From SMBSF63 sp034003545 (GTDB lineage Bacteria > Chloroflexota > Anaerolineae > Anaerolineales > Anaerolineaceae): 64,000 bases of DNA. Below are positions 7,269 to 15,321 of this stretch, piece after piece. Numbering within the stretch: the first letter of the stretch is position 1; each line of letters begins with the position of its first letter. The stretch lies in the NCBI GenBank assembly GCA_964447155.1, contig CAYURM010000011.1, forward strand, positions 22,828 to 86,827, read 5' to 3'. A program made the translations under genes and the position numbers. Under the pieces are notes generated by a model. That model saw only the letters and a program-made list of their open reading frames with translations, was not told the origin of the DNA and ran no database searches.

Positions 7269-8165
7269 TCAGATCACCAGATACCAGCCGAGGAGGAAGA
7301 AGAGCAGGTTGATCAGGGCATGGGCAAGGATGGGATAGATGAGGCGGCGGGTGCGCAGGGCAAGTTCGCCCAGGGCGAGGCCGATCACGAAGGCCGGCAG
7401 CCACAGCAGGGGGCGCAGCTGCAGGGTGGCAAACAGGGCAGCGCTGAACAGGATGGCGGGCGTGCGTCCGTGGGAGTCTTCCCATGCGGGGAGGATTTCG
7501 CCGCGGAAGAAGCGTTCCTCTGCCCAGGGGGCGATGAGCACGCTGACGATGAACAGGGCGGCTTGCAGGATGTCTGAGGGCGGGTCAGGTTCGACAGGAA
7601 AGGGGGTGGAGAGCAGGGCATACAGGAAAGCGGCGAACAGCCAGGCGGTCAGTCCGGTGAGCAGGCTGAGGGTGAGCTGCCAGTGGAAAGCAAGTTGTTT
7701 TGCCGGGGAAAGGGTTAACCTGCCGGAGATGCGGATGAATCCGCTGCCGGCCAGGGCCAGGGCCTGCCACAGGTAGAACCAGGGCTGGCCGGCAGCCAGG
7801 CGGGCAGCAGGCGGCGTTTCGACGGCAAAGGGGATCAGCCAGTCGGGAAGGACGAAGATCACTGCCGGGATGAGGTAAGCCAGCACGAGAGTGATGACAA
7901 TGTAAACGTTGTGATCCAGTGAACGGCCCTGCCGTTTTAAGATCAATGAAATTCCCCCCAGGCCAATCCATAAACTGAGCAAAGCGGCAGTTAACATGAG
8001 CAACAGACGCCATTCCATGGTGAGCTGCGGGGATTGGTTCAGGCTGAACAACAGGGCAGACAGGATGACAAGCAACGGCAGCACCGCCAGCAGGAGGGAC
8101 AGGCGGGGGTGGTTTTTCCAGAGGCGGGAGAGGCGTTCTTTGAGGGCGGCGATCATTGCTTTCAC
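7269..8165 (-). CDS. CPBP-family intramembrane protease (CAAX-protease-like)
   Basis: The 298-residue protein has about eight hydrophobic segments and the Abi/CPBP motifs: EERFFRGE (Glu216, Glu217, Arg221) and the late HALIN motif (His282, Asn286). Family members are glutamate-type membrane proteases used in protein maturation or self-immunity. The second family motif, normally F-x3-H, reads FATLQ here (Gln249 in place of His), so activity is uncertain. Its stop codon directly abuts the 20-base tandem array. Alternative start: Met4. Confidence 0.83.
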   Translation of the reverse strand: MKAMIAALKERLSRLWKNHPRLSLLLAVLPLLVILSALLFSLNQSPQLTMEWRLLLMLTAALLSLWIGLGGISLILKRQGRSLDHNVYIVITLVLAYLIPAVIFVLPDWLIPFAVETPPAARLAAGQPWFYLWQALALAGSGFIRISGRLTLSPAKQLAFHWQLTLSLLTGLTAWLFAAFLYALLSTPFPVEPDPPSDILQAALFIVSVLIAPWAEERFFRGEILPAWEDSHGRTPAILFSAALFATLQLRPLLWLPAFVIGLALGELALRTRRLIYPILAHALINLLFFLLGWYLVI

Positions 8166-8239
8166 AGGGTTTGATGGGTGAGGCGGGTATGATTTGTCCG
8201 TTGCAGGGGATGACTGTGCTTCACAATCCGATGGATTTA

Positions 8240-8286
8240 TTGTAGTGAGTCACGCAAAGCGTGGAGGACCCACACGATAACTACAA
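8240..8286. repeat. TTGTAGT/ACTACAA inverted repeat
   Basis: TTGTAGT (8240-8246) and ACTACAA (8280-8286) enclose an inner CACGC/GCGTG pair. It lies in the 195-base space between the CPBP and TadE-like genes and resembles the other small palindromic repeats of the window. Confidence 0.4.
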
Positions 8287-8303
8287 CGAGAGCTGATTTG
8301 AAA

Positions 8304-8348
8304 GGCGGAGCCTTGCGCTGCTTTTACGCGCAAGGCTCCGCCAGGTTT
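8304..8348 (-). terminator. Strong hairpin at the end of the TadE/TadG-like operon
   Basis: A 14-base perfect stem (8304-8317 with 8329-8342) lies 18 bases past the stop codon of the last minus-strand Tad-like gene. Read on the minus strand it is followed by TTTCAAAT, a weak T-tract. Confidence 0.7.
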
Positions 8349-8360
8349 CAGGTGTTGCGG

Positions 8361-11153
8361 TTACTGGCAGCCGCCCAGTTCATCCGGCGTCAGGCATGGC
8401 GTTGGCGTATTCGTCCTGGTGGCCGTGCGGGTGGCGGTGACGGGCAGGGTTTCGGTACGGGTTGCCGTGCGGGTTGGCGTACGGGTTGGCGTTCCCGTTT
8501 TGGTCGCCGTCCCTGTCCGGGTGGGGGTGTACGTCTGCGTCGCCGGCAGGGTTTTGGTCGGCGTGCGTGTATTGGTGGGCACCAGTGTCCTGGTGGGCGT
8601 GCGCGTGATGGTGGCCGTCTGGGAGGGCGGCAGGGTTCTGGTGGGGGTAGGTGTGGGCGCATTGATCCTGAAAGTGCGCACGATGGCTTCGGATTTTTTG
8701 CGGCTGCCGTCGTCATTGTTCTGGGCGATGATCATCAGGGTATAGGTATCGCTGGAAATCACTCCGCCGCGCGACCAGGAGTCTTCGTAAGGGGTATAGT
8801 ATTGGCATTTGCCGCCAAAGATGCAATAGGGGGCGCTGGTATCCCGGCGGTAATGCACGATCTCTCCATTGGAATCATAGACATAGAAGCGGACTTCGTT
8901 GACGTTCCGGTCATTGCCGGAGAGGTCTTTGTTGCCTTCCACGACGGCACGGATGTAGAAAGGTTCGGCGCCGATCGTATTGCCGGGATAGATGGTGGGC
9001 TTGATCTCCGGGCCGGGTTTGCCGGTGACGTCCATTTCACATTTCAGCACCGGGCCGCCGTCGGGGCGGAATTCGTATTTGATCACGCCCTCGAAGTCGC
9101 TGTTCCAGTAGAAAAGACGATCGGCGCTGCCGCCTGCGTCCCACCTCGGGGTGGGGGTACGGTTGTTGGCTGGAATGGGATAGGAACGCACGTAGGGTGT
9201 GATCCAGAAATTGAACACACTGCGGTCATAGGTCCATTTGTACCAGCCGGTATCATTTTCATAGATGATTTTCGGGCTGGGGAAGGTGTGGCTGTAGCTC
9301 CGCGCGGATACGTCGGAGGGATCATAGATCGGATTATAGTAATTGTTATTCCAGCCATACAGATCAAAGATTCGATCCGGGTCGGGTGGCTGGGCTTCAT
9401 TATGCCAGGCGCCGTTGTAGTCCATCTCTGCCCCGGTGAAATAGATGGGGTAGGGGCCGACGTTCTGCAGGTAGGATTCCAGCAGGTAGCCGCCATGGTC
9501 GATATACTGGATGGCAAGACCTTCGCCGAGGCTTTGTTCCAGCAGGTTGACGAGCATGTCGCAGTCTGCGGGGGGGGTGGGGGTGGGCGTGATGGTGGGG
9601 GCGAGGACGATCTCTTCGGGCACCAGATATTGGCCGTCAATAACGCTGATATCGGTGAAGGAAGGCCCGGTCCAACCGACGGCGATGTTGTCACCGCCGC
9701 TGCCTTCTTTATGCAGGGCTTCAATGTAGTACAGCTGCCCGCCGATCAGATTAATGCCGGCAGATGTCTGGTCTGAGTATCGATCCCATTGACGCGAGCT
9801 GGTCCAGCCGTTGACGCGGGCGATGCGTGATTTTGCCGCTTCGCTCTGGTTGGGACTGAGATACAGCTCCGAATGATCATCGCTGGAAATGTGGAACGTA
9901 TAGGTGCCATCGTAAGGCGGGCACAGATAGGCGCGCCAGCGGCTGCCATAATACTGGTCAATGTTGTAGGGATCCAGCTCGAATTTTGGCTCGATGGCTT
10001 GAATATCGGGGTAAGTGGGGTATTTGGATGAATTGGTGAGATCGGAGATGTAGTTGCCAGAAATATCCGTGTAGATCTCTTTGAGGACGCCGCCGACATT
10101 CAAACAGGTTTTGGGTTGGGGGGTATTGGTTTGGGTGGGGGTTTCGGTAGGCGGCGGGGGGGTGTAGGTGTTGGTGGCGCGGAAACCGATGGCGCCGCTC
10201 AGACCGGTCACCCGGGAGGAGCGGAATTTTTCGACCAGACCTTCGCGTTGGGCGTTCAGGCTGAGGGTCGGCCACCAGTCGCTGACGAAGGGGGTGATCA
10301 GGTTGTGGCGATAGCTGAGTTCAATCTTGACCCGGTCGCCGGGGCCGCCGGCGTCGTCTACATAGCGCACGACCTTGTCGTCGGTCAGGGACACGTAGTC
10401 ACAGTAAATCCGGTAGCGGTAGGCATCATTGCCCTCCTCGCCGGGGTAGAAGAAATCGGTGGTATCAAAGAGGAAATAACCACCGTCCGGCAGGCTGTCA
10501 TCCGGCAGGGTGTCTTCTTTGGCATTGGCGCGGTTGCTGCACACGGAAACGGCGAAAAATCCAGGTTCACCAGGATTGCCGCGATGATCGGCATTGGGCA
10601 GCAGGTCACCGAAGACATTATAGTCATACGTTCCGGGATCATAAGAATCCTTAAGGTATTCGGCATATTCCCCGGAGATGAGTGCATCGGCATCCCAGGC
10701 AATCCCTGTAGCGCCGGAGAGGGCCGCATCGTAGATCGAAGGCAGACGCGCCCAGTCCTGCAGGGCATTGGTAATCTGATTGTTGACCTTGCCATCGGCG
10801 GTATGTACAATGCAGTCGTCGCGGCCGTCCGTTTTTTCATCTTCTGTCATGACAGCATACAGGGCGGGCTTATCGGGTTCCAGGTTGTTGCGAAAGCGGA
10901 CATTTTCAAAGGCGTCCACGGCATCGGGACAGTAGGCGGGGTTATATTCACCGGTGGTGGCATAGCGCACCCCAAAGCGGGCGCCGTTTTCCAACGCCAG
11001 CCAGGCTTGCAGCAGACGGCCAAATTCGATGATGCCGAAAATTAACAGCAGGAGGACGGGCAGGGCCAGGGCGAATTCAACCAGCCCCTGGGCACGTGAA
11101 CGGCGTTTGAAGTGTCCCTGAATTGCGATGATGGATTGTTTGGTTTTGCTCAT
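8361..11153 (-). CDS. TadE-like surface protein with PA14 domain and Thr-Pro stalk
   Basis: The 930-residue protein begins with a TadE-type N-terminus (basic start, RAQGLVEFALALPV, membrane helix about 25-48). The exported part contains a PA14-like region (roughly 345-515, with TYTFHISSDDHSELYLSP) linked by Thr-Pro spacers. It ends in a long low-complexity tail of Thr/Pro/Arg repeats (about 845-925). PA14 domains bind carbohydrate, so an adhesin role is plausible. It is third of three genes (14059 to 8361). The repetitive tail produces a long spurious ORF on the opposite strand. No pilus motor or prepilin peptidase genes are in the window. Confidence 0.82.
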   Translation of the reverse strand: MSKTKQSIIAIQGHFKRRSRAQGLVEFALALPVLLLLIFGIIEFGRLLQAWLALENGARFGVRYATTGEYNPAYCPDAVDAFENVRFRNNLEPDKPALYAVMTEDEKTDGRDDCIVHTADGKVNNQITNALQDWARLPSIYDAALSGATGIAWDADALISGEYAEYLKDSYDPGTYDYNVFGDLLPNADHRGNPGEPGFFAVSVCSNRANAKEDTLPDDSLPDGGYFLFDTTDFFYPGEEGNDAYRYRIYCDYVSLTDDKVVRYVDDAGGPGDRVKIELSYRHNLITPFVSDWWPTLSLNAQREGLVEKFRSSRVTGLSGAIGFRATNTYTPPPPTETPTQTNTPQPKTCLNVGGVLKEIYTDISGNYISDLTNSSKYPTYPDIQAIEPKFELDPYNIDQYYGSRWRAYLCPPYDGTYTFHISSDDHSELYLSPNQSEAAKSRIARVNGWTSSRQWDRYSDQTSAGINLIGGQLYYIEALHKEGSGGDNIAVGWTGPSFTDISVIDGQYLVPEEIVLAPTITPTPTPPADCDMLVNLLEQSLGEGLAIQYIDHGGYLLESYLQNVGPYPIYFTGAEMDYNGAWHNEAQPPDPDRIFDLYGWNNNYYNPIYDPSDVSARSYSHTFPSPKIIYENDTGWYKWTYDRSVFNFWITPYVRSYPIPANNRTPTPRWDAGGSADRLFYWNSDFEGVIKYEFRPDGGPVLKCEMDVTGKPGPEIKPTIYPGNTIGAEPFYIRAVVEGNKDLSGNDRNVNEVRFYVYDSNGEIVHYRRDTSAPYCIFGGKCQYYTPYEDSWSRGGVISSDTYTLMIIAQNNDDGSRKKSEAIVRTFRINAPTPTPTRTLPPSQTATITRTPTRTLVPTNTRTPTKTLPATQTYTPTRTGTATKTGTPTRTPTRTATRTETLPVTATRTATRTNTPTPCLTPDELGGCQ

Positions 11154-11217
11154 GCTGCCCTCCAGTCAGGCAAGAAGAGGTCTGGAAAGATAACCGGATA
11201 AATCTTCTTGAGATGCA

Positions 11218-13293
11218 TTAGTTGGTGATCCTGGTGTAGATACGTCCAGCGATGTCTTCAAAGATGGGGACGAGTTCAGCGCTGGTAGGGGCCAGATAAT
11301 ATTGCCCGCAGGACTCAAAATGCCCGGCGGTTTTACAGGGGTCGGTGGTACGGTCGCCGTCGTCTCCCACAGCGGCCATGTAGCGCAGCAGGTCTTCTGC
11401 GGTGTAGAAAAACGGATTCTGGCGCGGGGTACTGATCAGGGCGATCGAGTAAATGGCAATGTCATTGCCTGGCGGTTCTTTCAGGTTGTCTGATTTGGTC
11501 AGGGCGGCATCGTCGGTCATGTCATAGACATAATCGAGTACGCTGTAGTTGGTGTTGGGGGTCGCCCCCTGCCAGATGGTTCCGGGCGGGCAGGTTTCCT
11601 GGTTATCGTCAATGCAATAGCGCGGTCGGGAGGTATCTGTGACGGTACACAGAAACGGCCAGTAACCGCCTGCCGAGAAGGAATAATCGGGCGGGGTTTG
11701 GGCCTGTCCAAAACGCCCGTTGCAGAAGCCATTCGGATATTCGGGCGGGACGTTATTGGGAACGGAGGCGTTATAGGTATCGCTGAGGTTTGCCATCCCA
11801 TCGGAAAGGAAGACGATTACCCATACGGCGCCTGGCCTGCCTTCGGTTGCCAGCACGCCAGAAGCGGTGCGCATGCCGCAGCCGGTGCAGGTGGAGAGGG
11901 GAGACAGGGAGGCAACCATTGGGCCGCCGCCATCGGGGTCGTTATCTGCCAGCCATTGCAGGGTGGTGTTGTGGTCATCGATGGTAAATTTCCCATCCAG
12001 GTTCCAGTCATAGGCATCGTAAAGATTGTCATCGTCGCAGGGCAGGCCGCCCGGATCGGGAAAGTCGTAGTCGGGGCCGGAGGCGTGAATGCCCCAGGCC
12101 TTGCAGGAGCAGGGAGCATTGCTGCCGGGCGTAGTGGAATGGCTGTCACATTTTCCGGCACTGTCGGTACATTTTGGTGCGCCTTCATCGTACGTCCACC
12201 AGCGGTCGTCCATTTTATGGTCGGTCATTGCCGGGCAGGTGTAGCCGGTTTTGGCAGGGCTGTCCCAGTCCAGGCCGTCGCCGTCGCGGTCTTCGGGGTT
12301 GACGGGGTTAAAGCGTCCGGAACCCTGCCACATGCCCCAGCGGTATTTCCGGTCGGGGTCATCGTGCAGGCGGATGGCATTCACGGCGGTCTTTGCGTTG
12401 GCCATGGAGTTGCTCAGGCTGACGGAAACCCCGGCCTGGTTTTTGATCGGCTGGACGATGGCCTGGCTGTCAAAGGTGACCAGAGAAACCTGGTCGTAGC
12501 CGGGATAGAGCGAGTCGATCAGCGCTTTGGCTGCAAGTTTGGCGTCCAGCAAGGGCTGACAGGAGCCCGGATCATCGGGGTTATAGCCTGCTTGACCGAC
12601 CGGGACCGGGTTGCAGCCTGAGGCGCCGTTGGGATTGTAGCCGAGAACGTTGTATGGGGTAGGATGTATGGTTTCCTCGCCCATCGATTCAGAGACGTCC
12701 AGCACGATGACCACATCAATCGGGGCGGCTTCGGAAATGGAGTAGGTGGTGAGATTGATGGTTTCAAAACCGAGCAAGTGGAGGAAGTAGAGCGGGGCAT
12801 CCATATTGGCGCCGACGTAGATCAGCTTGCGCGGCGATTCGTTGGCCGTGGTATCCGGGCAAAGGTTATAAAACTCGGGGATTGTGGTTTGCAGGTCAGC
12901 ATCCCGCAGACCGTCGGAGTTTTCATCACAGACTCTTAGGTTAAGTGTGGTCACGCCGGTATCCACATTGTGCATGTGCAGCACTTCCGCTGCGGTTTGT
13001 TCCATGGAGATAACCCGTTCAGCGGTATTGACGTTGCCTTCAAAGCTTTTGAAGTCGTTGGCAGCGGCCACTGCAGCGGCATCGACGGCGCGCTTAAGCT
13101 GGCCGTAGGTAATATACATGGCCCCGGCATCTACAGCGAGGCCGACGAAAAACAGCAGGGCCAGCAAAGCCACCGCAAAAACGACCATGATCTGGCCGCG
13201 CGAGTGTTTTGGTTGGCGGGTATCCGGGTTAGGGCGATGGTTTGGGCGTGGCCGTTGGCGCTGCCGCCGGGAGTGGCATGATTGTGTATGCAT
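11218..13293 (-). CDS. TadG-like membrane-anchored vWA-domain protein
   Basis: An N-terminal Tad-type segment (RGQIMVVFAVALLALL, helix about 34-56, followed by the VDAGAMYITYGQLKRAVDAAA region) is that of TadG/Flp-pilus-associated proteins. A von Willebrand A domain follows from about residue 192, with the metal-binding DVSES motif intact (Asp199, Ser201, Ser203). The exported domain has many paired cysteines and calcium-like DxDGDG loops (for example DRDGDGLDWD), probably long insertions in vWA. The 691-residue product overlaps the preceding gene by 65 bases. A shorter start near 13188 cannot be excluded. Likely role: surface attachment. Confidence 0.84.
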   Translation of the reverse strand: MHTQSCHSRRQRQRPRPNHRPNPDTRQPKHSRGQIMVVFAVALLALLFFVGLAVDAGAMYITYGQLKRAVDAAAVAAANDFKSFEGNVNTAERVISMEQTAAEVLHMHNVDTGVTTLNLRVCDENSDGLRDADLQTTIPEFYNLCPDTTANESPRKLIYVGANMDAPLYFLHLLGFETINLTTYSISEAAPIDVVIVLDVSESMGEETIHPTPYNVLGYNPNGASGCNPVPVGQAGYNPDDPGSCQPLLDAKLAAKALIDSLYPGYDQVSLVTFDSQAIVQPIKNQAGVSVSLSNSMANAKTAVNAIRLHDDPDRKYRWGMWQGSGRFNPVNPEDRDGDGLDWDSPAKTGYTCPAMTDHKMDDRWWTYDEGAPKCTDSAGKCDSHSTTPGSNAPCSCKAWGIHASGPDYDFPDPGGLPCDDDNLYDAYDWNLDGKFTIDDHNTTLQWLADNDPDGGGPMVASLSPLSTCTGCGMRTASGVLATEGRPGAVWVIVFLSDGMANLSDTYNASVPNNVPPEYPNGFCNGRFGQAQTPPDYSFSAGGYWPFLCTVTDTSRPRYCIDDNQETCPPGTIWQGATPNTNYSVLDYVYDMTDDAALTKSDNLKEPPGNDIAIYSIALISTPRQNPFFYTAEDLLRYMAAVGDDGDRTTDPCKTAGHFESCGQYYLAPTSAELVPIFEDIAGRIYTRITN

Positions 13294-14059
13294 GGAGCCT
13301 CATCGGGTTTGGAATAAAAGCGGTGATAAAGGGAATATTCAACACTTGTTCGTAACAATAATAAAATTCGACGGCCACAAATCCGCGGTTGGGGCGGGAA
13401 GCCGGGGTGGGGGTGTTGGGACCGACGTTCAATAGGCTGGCCATGCGGGCTTCGGTGTAATATGGCTCGGCCTGAACGATGTTGGCTGCGTCCTGATCCC
13501 CGGTACAGTCGTATTGCCAGTTGTTGGAATGGGTCGTATCCAGATCATGGTTAGACAATGCCCAGGTCGTGACCGGGGATTCTGAACTGCTCTGGCGGTT
13601 GACCACGGTGAAGACGGAAATGAGGACATCATCGGTTTCGGGCTTTAACTCCACAAAGGGATTGAGACCGTTGCAGAATTTGCAGTGCGCCGGACGGCCG
13701 GCATCGCCAACAGCATAGCTCATACAGTCCAGGCATTGTCCATCGGTTGTGGGGGGAGAGAAAATGCAGGCAGTGTGCCAGTAGAAGTTGAACGGCTCGG
13801 GAGCGCTGCAATCCACATCTGCGATCTGGGCCTGGATTTCCGGCCGCGAGTCGCGGGCCGAGGCAAAACGGGCGGCCTCACGGGTCAGGTCAAGCGCATC
13901 CAGATAGCGGCCGAGGAACATGGTGACTTCAACCACCCCCAACAGCAGGATGATCAGGATGGGCAGCACCAGCGCAAGCTCTACAAAGGACTGACCGCGC
14001 CAGCGGGAACCGTCGTCTTTTGGGTGAAACAATGGATGGCGTTCGAAGAAATTTTTCAT
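13229..14059 (-). CDS. TadE-like pseudopilin/surface protein
   Basis: The 276-residue protein starts with the TadE pattern: a basic N-terminus, then GQSFVELALVLPILIILLLG (membrane helix about 25-47), and a cysteine-containing exported domain with CLDCMSYAVG and CKFCNG pairs. I chose ATG 14059 over the longer form at 14107 because it gives the normal short cytoplasmic tail. It is first of the three-gene minus-strand set and overlaps the TadG-like gene by 65 bases, which suggests translational coupling. A long C-terminal Pro/Thr tail again suggests an outward-facing linker. Confidence 0.83.
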   Translation of the reverse strand: MKNFFERHPLFHPKDDGSRWRGQSFVELALVLPILIILLLGVVEVTMFLGRYLDALDLTREAARFASARDSRPEIQAQIADVDCSAPEPFNFYWHTACIFSPPTTDGQCLDCMSYAVGDAGRPAHCKFCNGLNPFVELKPETDDVLISVFTVVNRQSSSESPVTTWALSNHDLDTTHSNNWQYDCTGDQDAANIVQAEPYYTEARMASLLNVGPNTPTPASRPNRGFVAVEFYYCYEQVLNIPFITAFIPNPMRLHAYTIMPLPAAAPTATPKPSP

Positions 14060-14311
14060 GGTTACCTTGATAGTCGATCTTAAATACCTGATTTTACGAT
14101 ACAGCACTGCAGGAAAAAAGTCAATGCGGTTTAAGCAACTGTACAGTGATTCAGACGATTTTGTAACGAAAACGCGACAATCGATGAGTGAATGGGTGTT
14201 TGCCGGTTTTACCTGCTGGATTGCCGGTTATGACCATTGTCTTGCGCCTGAAAATCTGTCATACTGGGAACAGGAATAGAACAAAAGTTCTGTTTGAAAG
14301 GAGACCTGCGA

Positions 14312-14602
14312 TTGTGTCCGAATCCAGACACCCCCAGGCGGGCAAAAACAGCCATTTCTGGCCTTGCCAGGGAGATCAGCATTCTGCGCGGGCTGATTGG
14401 GCGGATCAATGCCCTGGCGGAGGAAGAAACCACCCTGCCGGAACTGCGGCGGGTGCTGGACAGTTTGAGCAGCGCCAGCGTACGCCTGGTCAATCTGCTG
14501 CAGGCTGAGAAGCGTTTGCATGAGGAGGGCAATGCGCACGCCGCGGCTTTGCAAGCCGCTTTGTCCGAGATGTTGAAGCGATTTGAACAGTCAGACGAGT
14601 AG
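14312..14602 (+). CDS. Small coiled-coil protein at the start of the phage-like module
   Basis: About 96 residues, almost entirely helical with heptad-like leucines (ISILRGLIGRINALAEEE and later RRVLDSLSSA). I recognise no domain. An AAAGGAG at 14297-14303 points to the TTG at 14312, rather than a TTG at 14294 that overlaps it. Its place upstream of the terminase is where phages keep the small terminase subunit, which is also helical, but no DNA-binding motif is visible, so that remains a guess. Confidence 0.55.
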   Translation: MCPNPDTPRRAKTAISGLAREISILRGLIGRINALAEEETTLPELRRVLDSLSSASVRLVNLLQAEKRLHEEGNAHAAALQAALSEMLKRFEQSDE

Positions 14603-14763
14603 CTTAACCACGGTGGTGGAGAAAAGGGCTGGCAGCGCCTATCTTAAGCGGCCATTGGCTGGCGGTGCAACGGTGCGGACAAGCACCCGAAACCAACGGA
14701 ACCCTTGCACCAGCCAGGCTGCCAGCCCAAAGGGGGGATTTGCCCCGCCCGCTGTGAGGACAG

Positions 14764-14850
14764 CCTCCCGCAGGGTTGGTTTGGATGCAGGGTGATGAAG
14801 CCGCAGCGTTGCGAAAATGGACGGATATTGCCTTCGAAACCTGCGGGAGG
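14764..14850. repeat. 87-base palindrome-bounded element, copy A
   Basis: CCTCCCGCAGG (14764-14774) and its exact inverse CCTGCGGGAGG (14840-14850) bound an 87-base element. Copies of 89 bases lie at 33163-33251 and 34828-34916, and a single arm lies at 48901-48911. The right end shares TTCGAAA before the arm with copy B. It fills part of the gene-free 14603-15042 interval. Confidence 0.75.
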
Positions 14851-14868
14851 AAGCATACCTTTCAGGTA

Positions 14869-14884
14869 ATAACGACTGAAGTCG
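14869..14884. repeat. AACGACTGAAGTCGTT palindrome
   Basis: A 16-base near-perfect palindrome within TAATAACGACTGAAGTCGTTACTAC. A similar CGACTGAAGTCG word occurs at about 22366-22377. It is part of the non-coding 14603-15042 stretch, in which I see no gene. Confidence 0.55.
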
Positions 14885-15042
14885 TTACTACAATCACCGC
14901 AACGCAAGATATTACAAACCACGGAGATTCTTTTCATGCAGTGACCGCATTATTTACCAAAGGAAGGCTGGTGCGGTCGAACATCGTGCCCGAAGGGTAA
15001 AGCACAACTTGCACCTGGTTCAGTAAAAAGGAGACTTACCCG

Positions 15043-15321
15043 ATGCAGGATCCACACGCCGCGCTGATCGCGGAACAGATGCACCATGCGCTGGATTTGA
15101 TGCGCTCGGAGATCGACCTGCTCAAGGCGCGCCAGGCGAGCAATATCGAGCTGATTGACCACCGCCTGTCGCGGCTGGAAGGTCAGGTGCGGGATCACGA
15201 ATTGCGCTTGCAGGAGGCCACCCAGGGGGTGACCCAGTTCAAGGTGTGGTCGGGGTTGACCTCAGGCAGTTCCTCGATTTTGGCGGTGGCGGCCTTCCTC
15301 AAAGCGGTGATTGGTCTGTGA
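15043..15321 (+). CDS. Coiled-coil protein with C-terminal membrane helix (XhlA-like)
   Basis: The 92-residue protein has a long amphipathic coiled coil (residues 1-65, LMRSEIDLLKARQ and following) and a single hydrophobic segment at the C-terminus (about 72-91). This resembles the XhlA/hemolysin-type phage accessory proteins that act with holins, but no specific signature is present. SD AAAAGGAGA precedes the ATG. Its TGA overlaps the terminase ATG (TGATG at 15319-15323), so the two are coupled. Synteny with the terminase is unusual for an XhlA-like gene. Confidence 0.6.
   Translation: MQDPHAALIAEQMHHALDLMRSEIDLLKARQASNIELIDHRLSRLEGQVRDHELRLQEATQGVTQFKVWSGLTSGSSSILAVAAFLKAVIGL

Noticed and set aside
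8298..9776. Long plus-strand ORF (492 codons) rich in Gly/Arg/Val
   Set aside because: It is the complement of the Thr-Pro-rich tail and PA14 region of the minus-strand TadE-like gene; composition is that of a shadow frame and it has no ribosome site.
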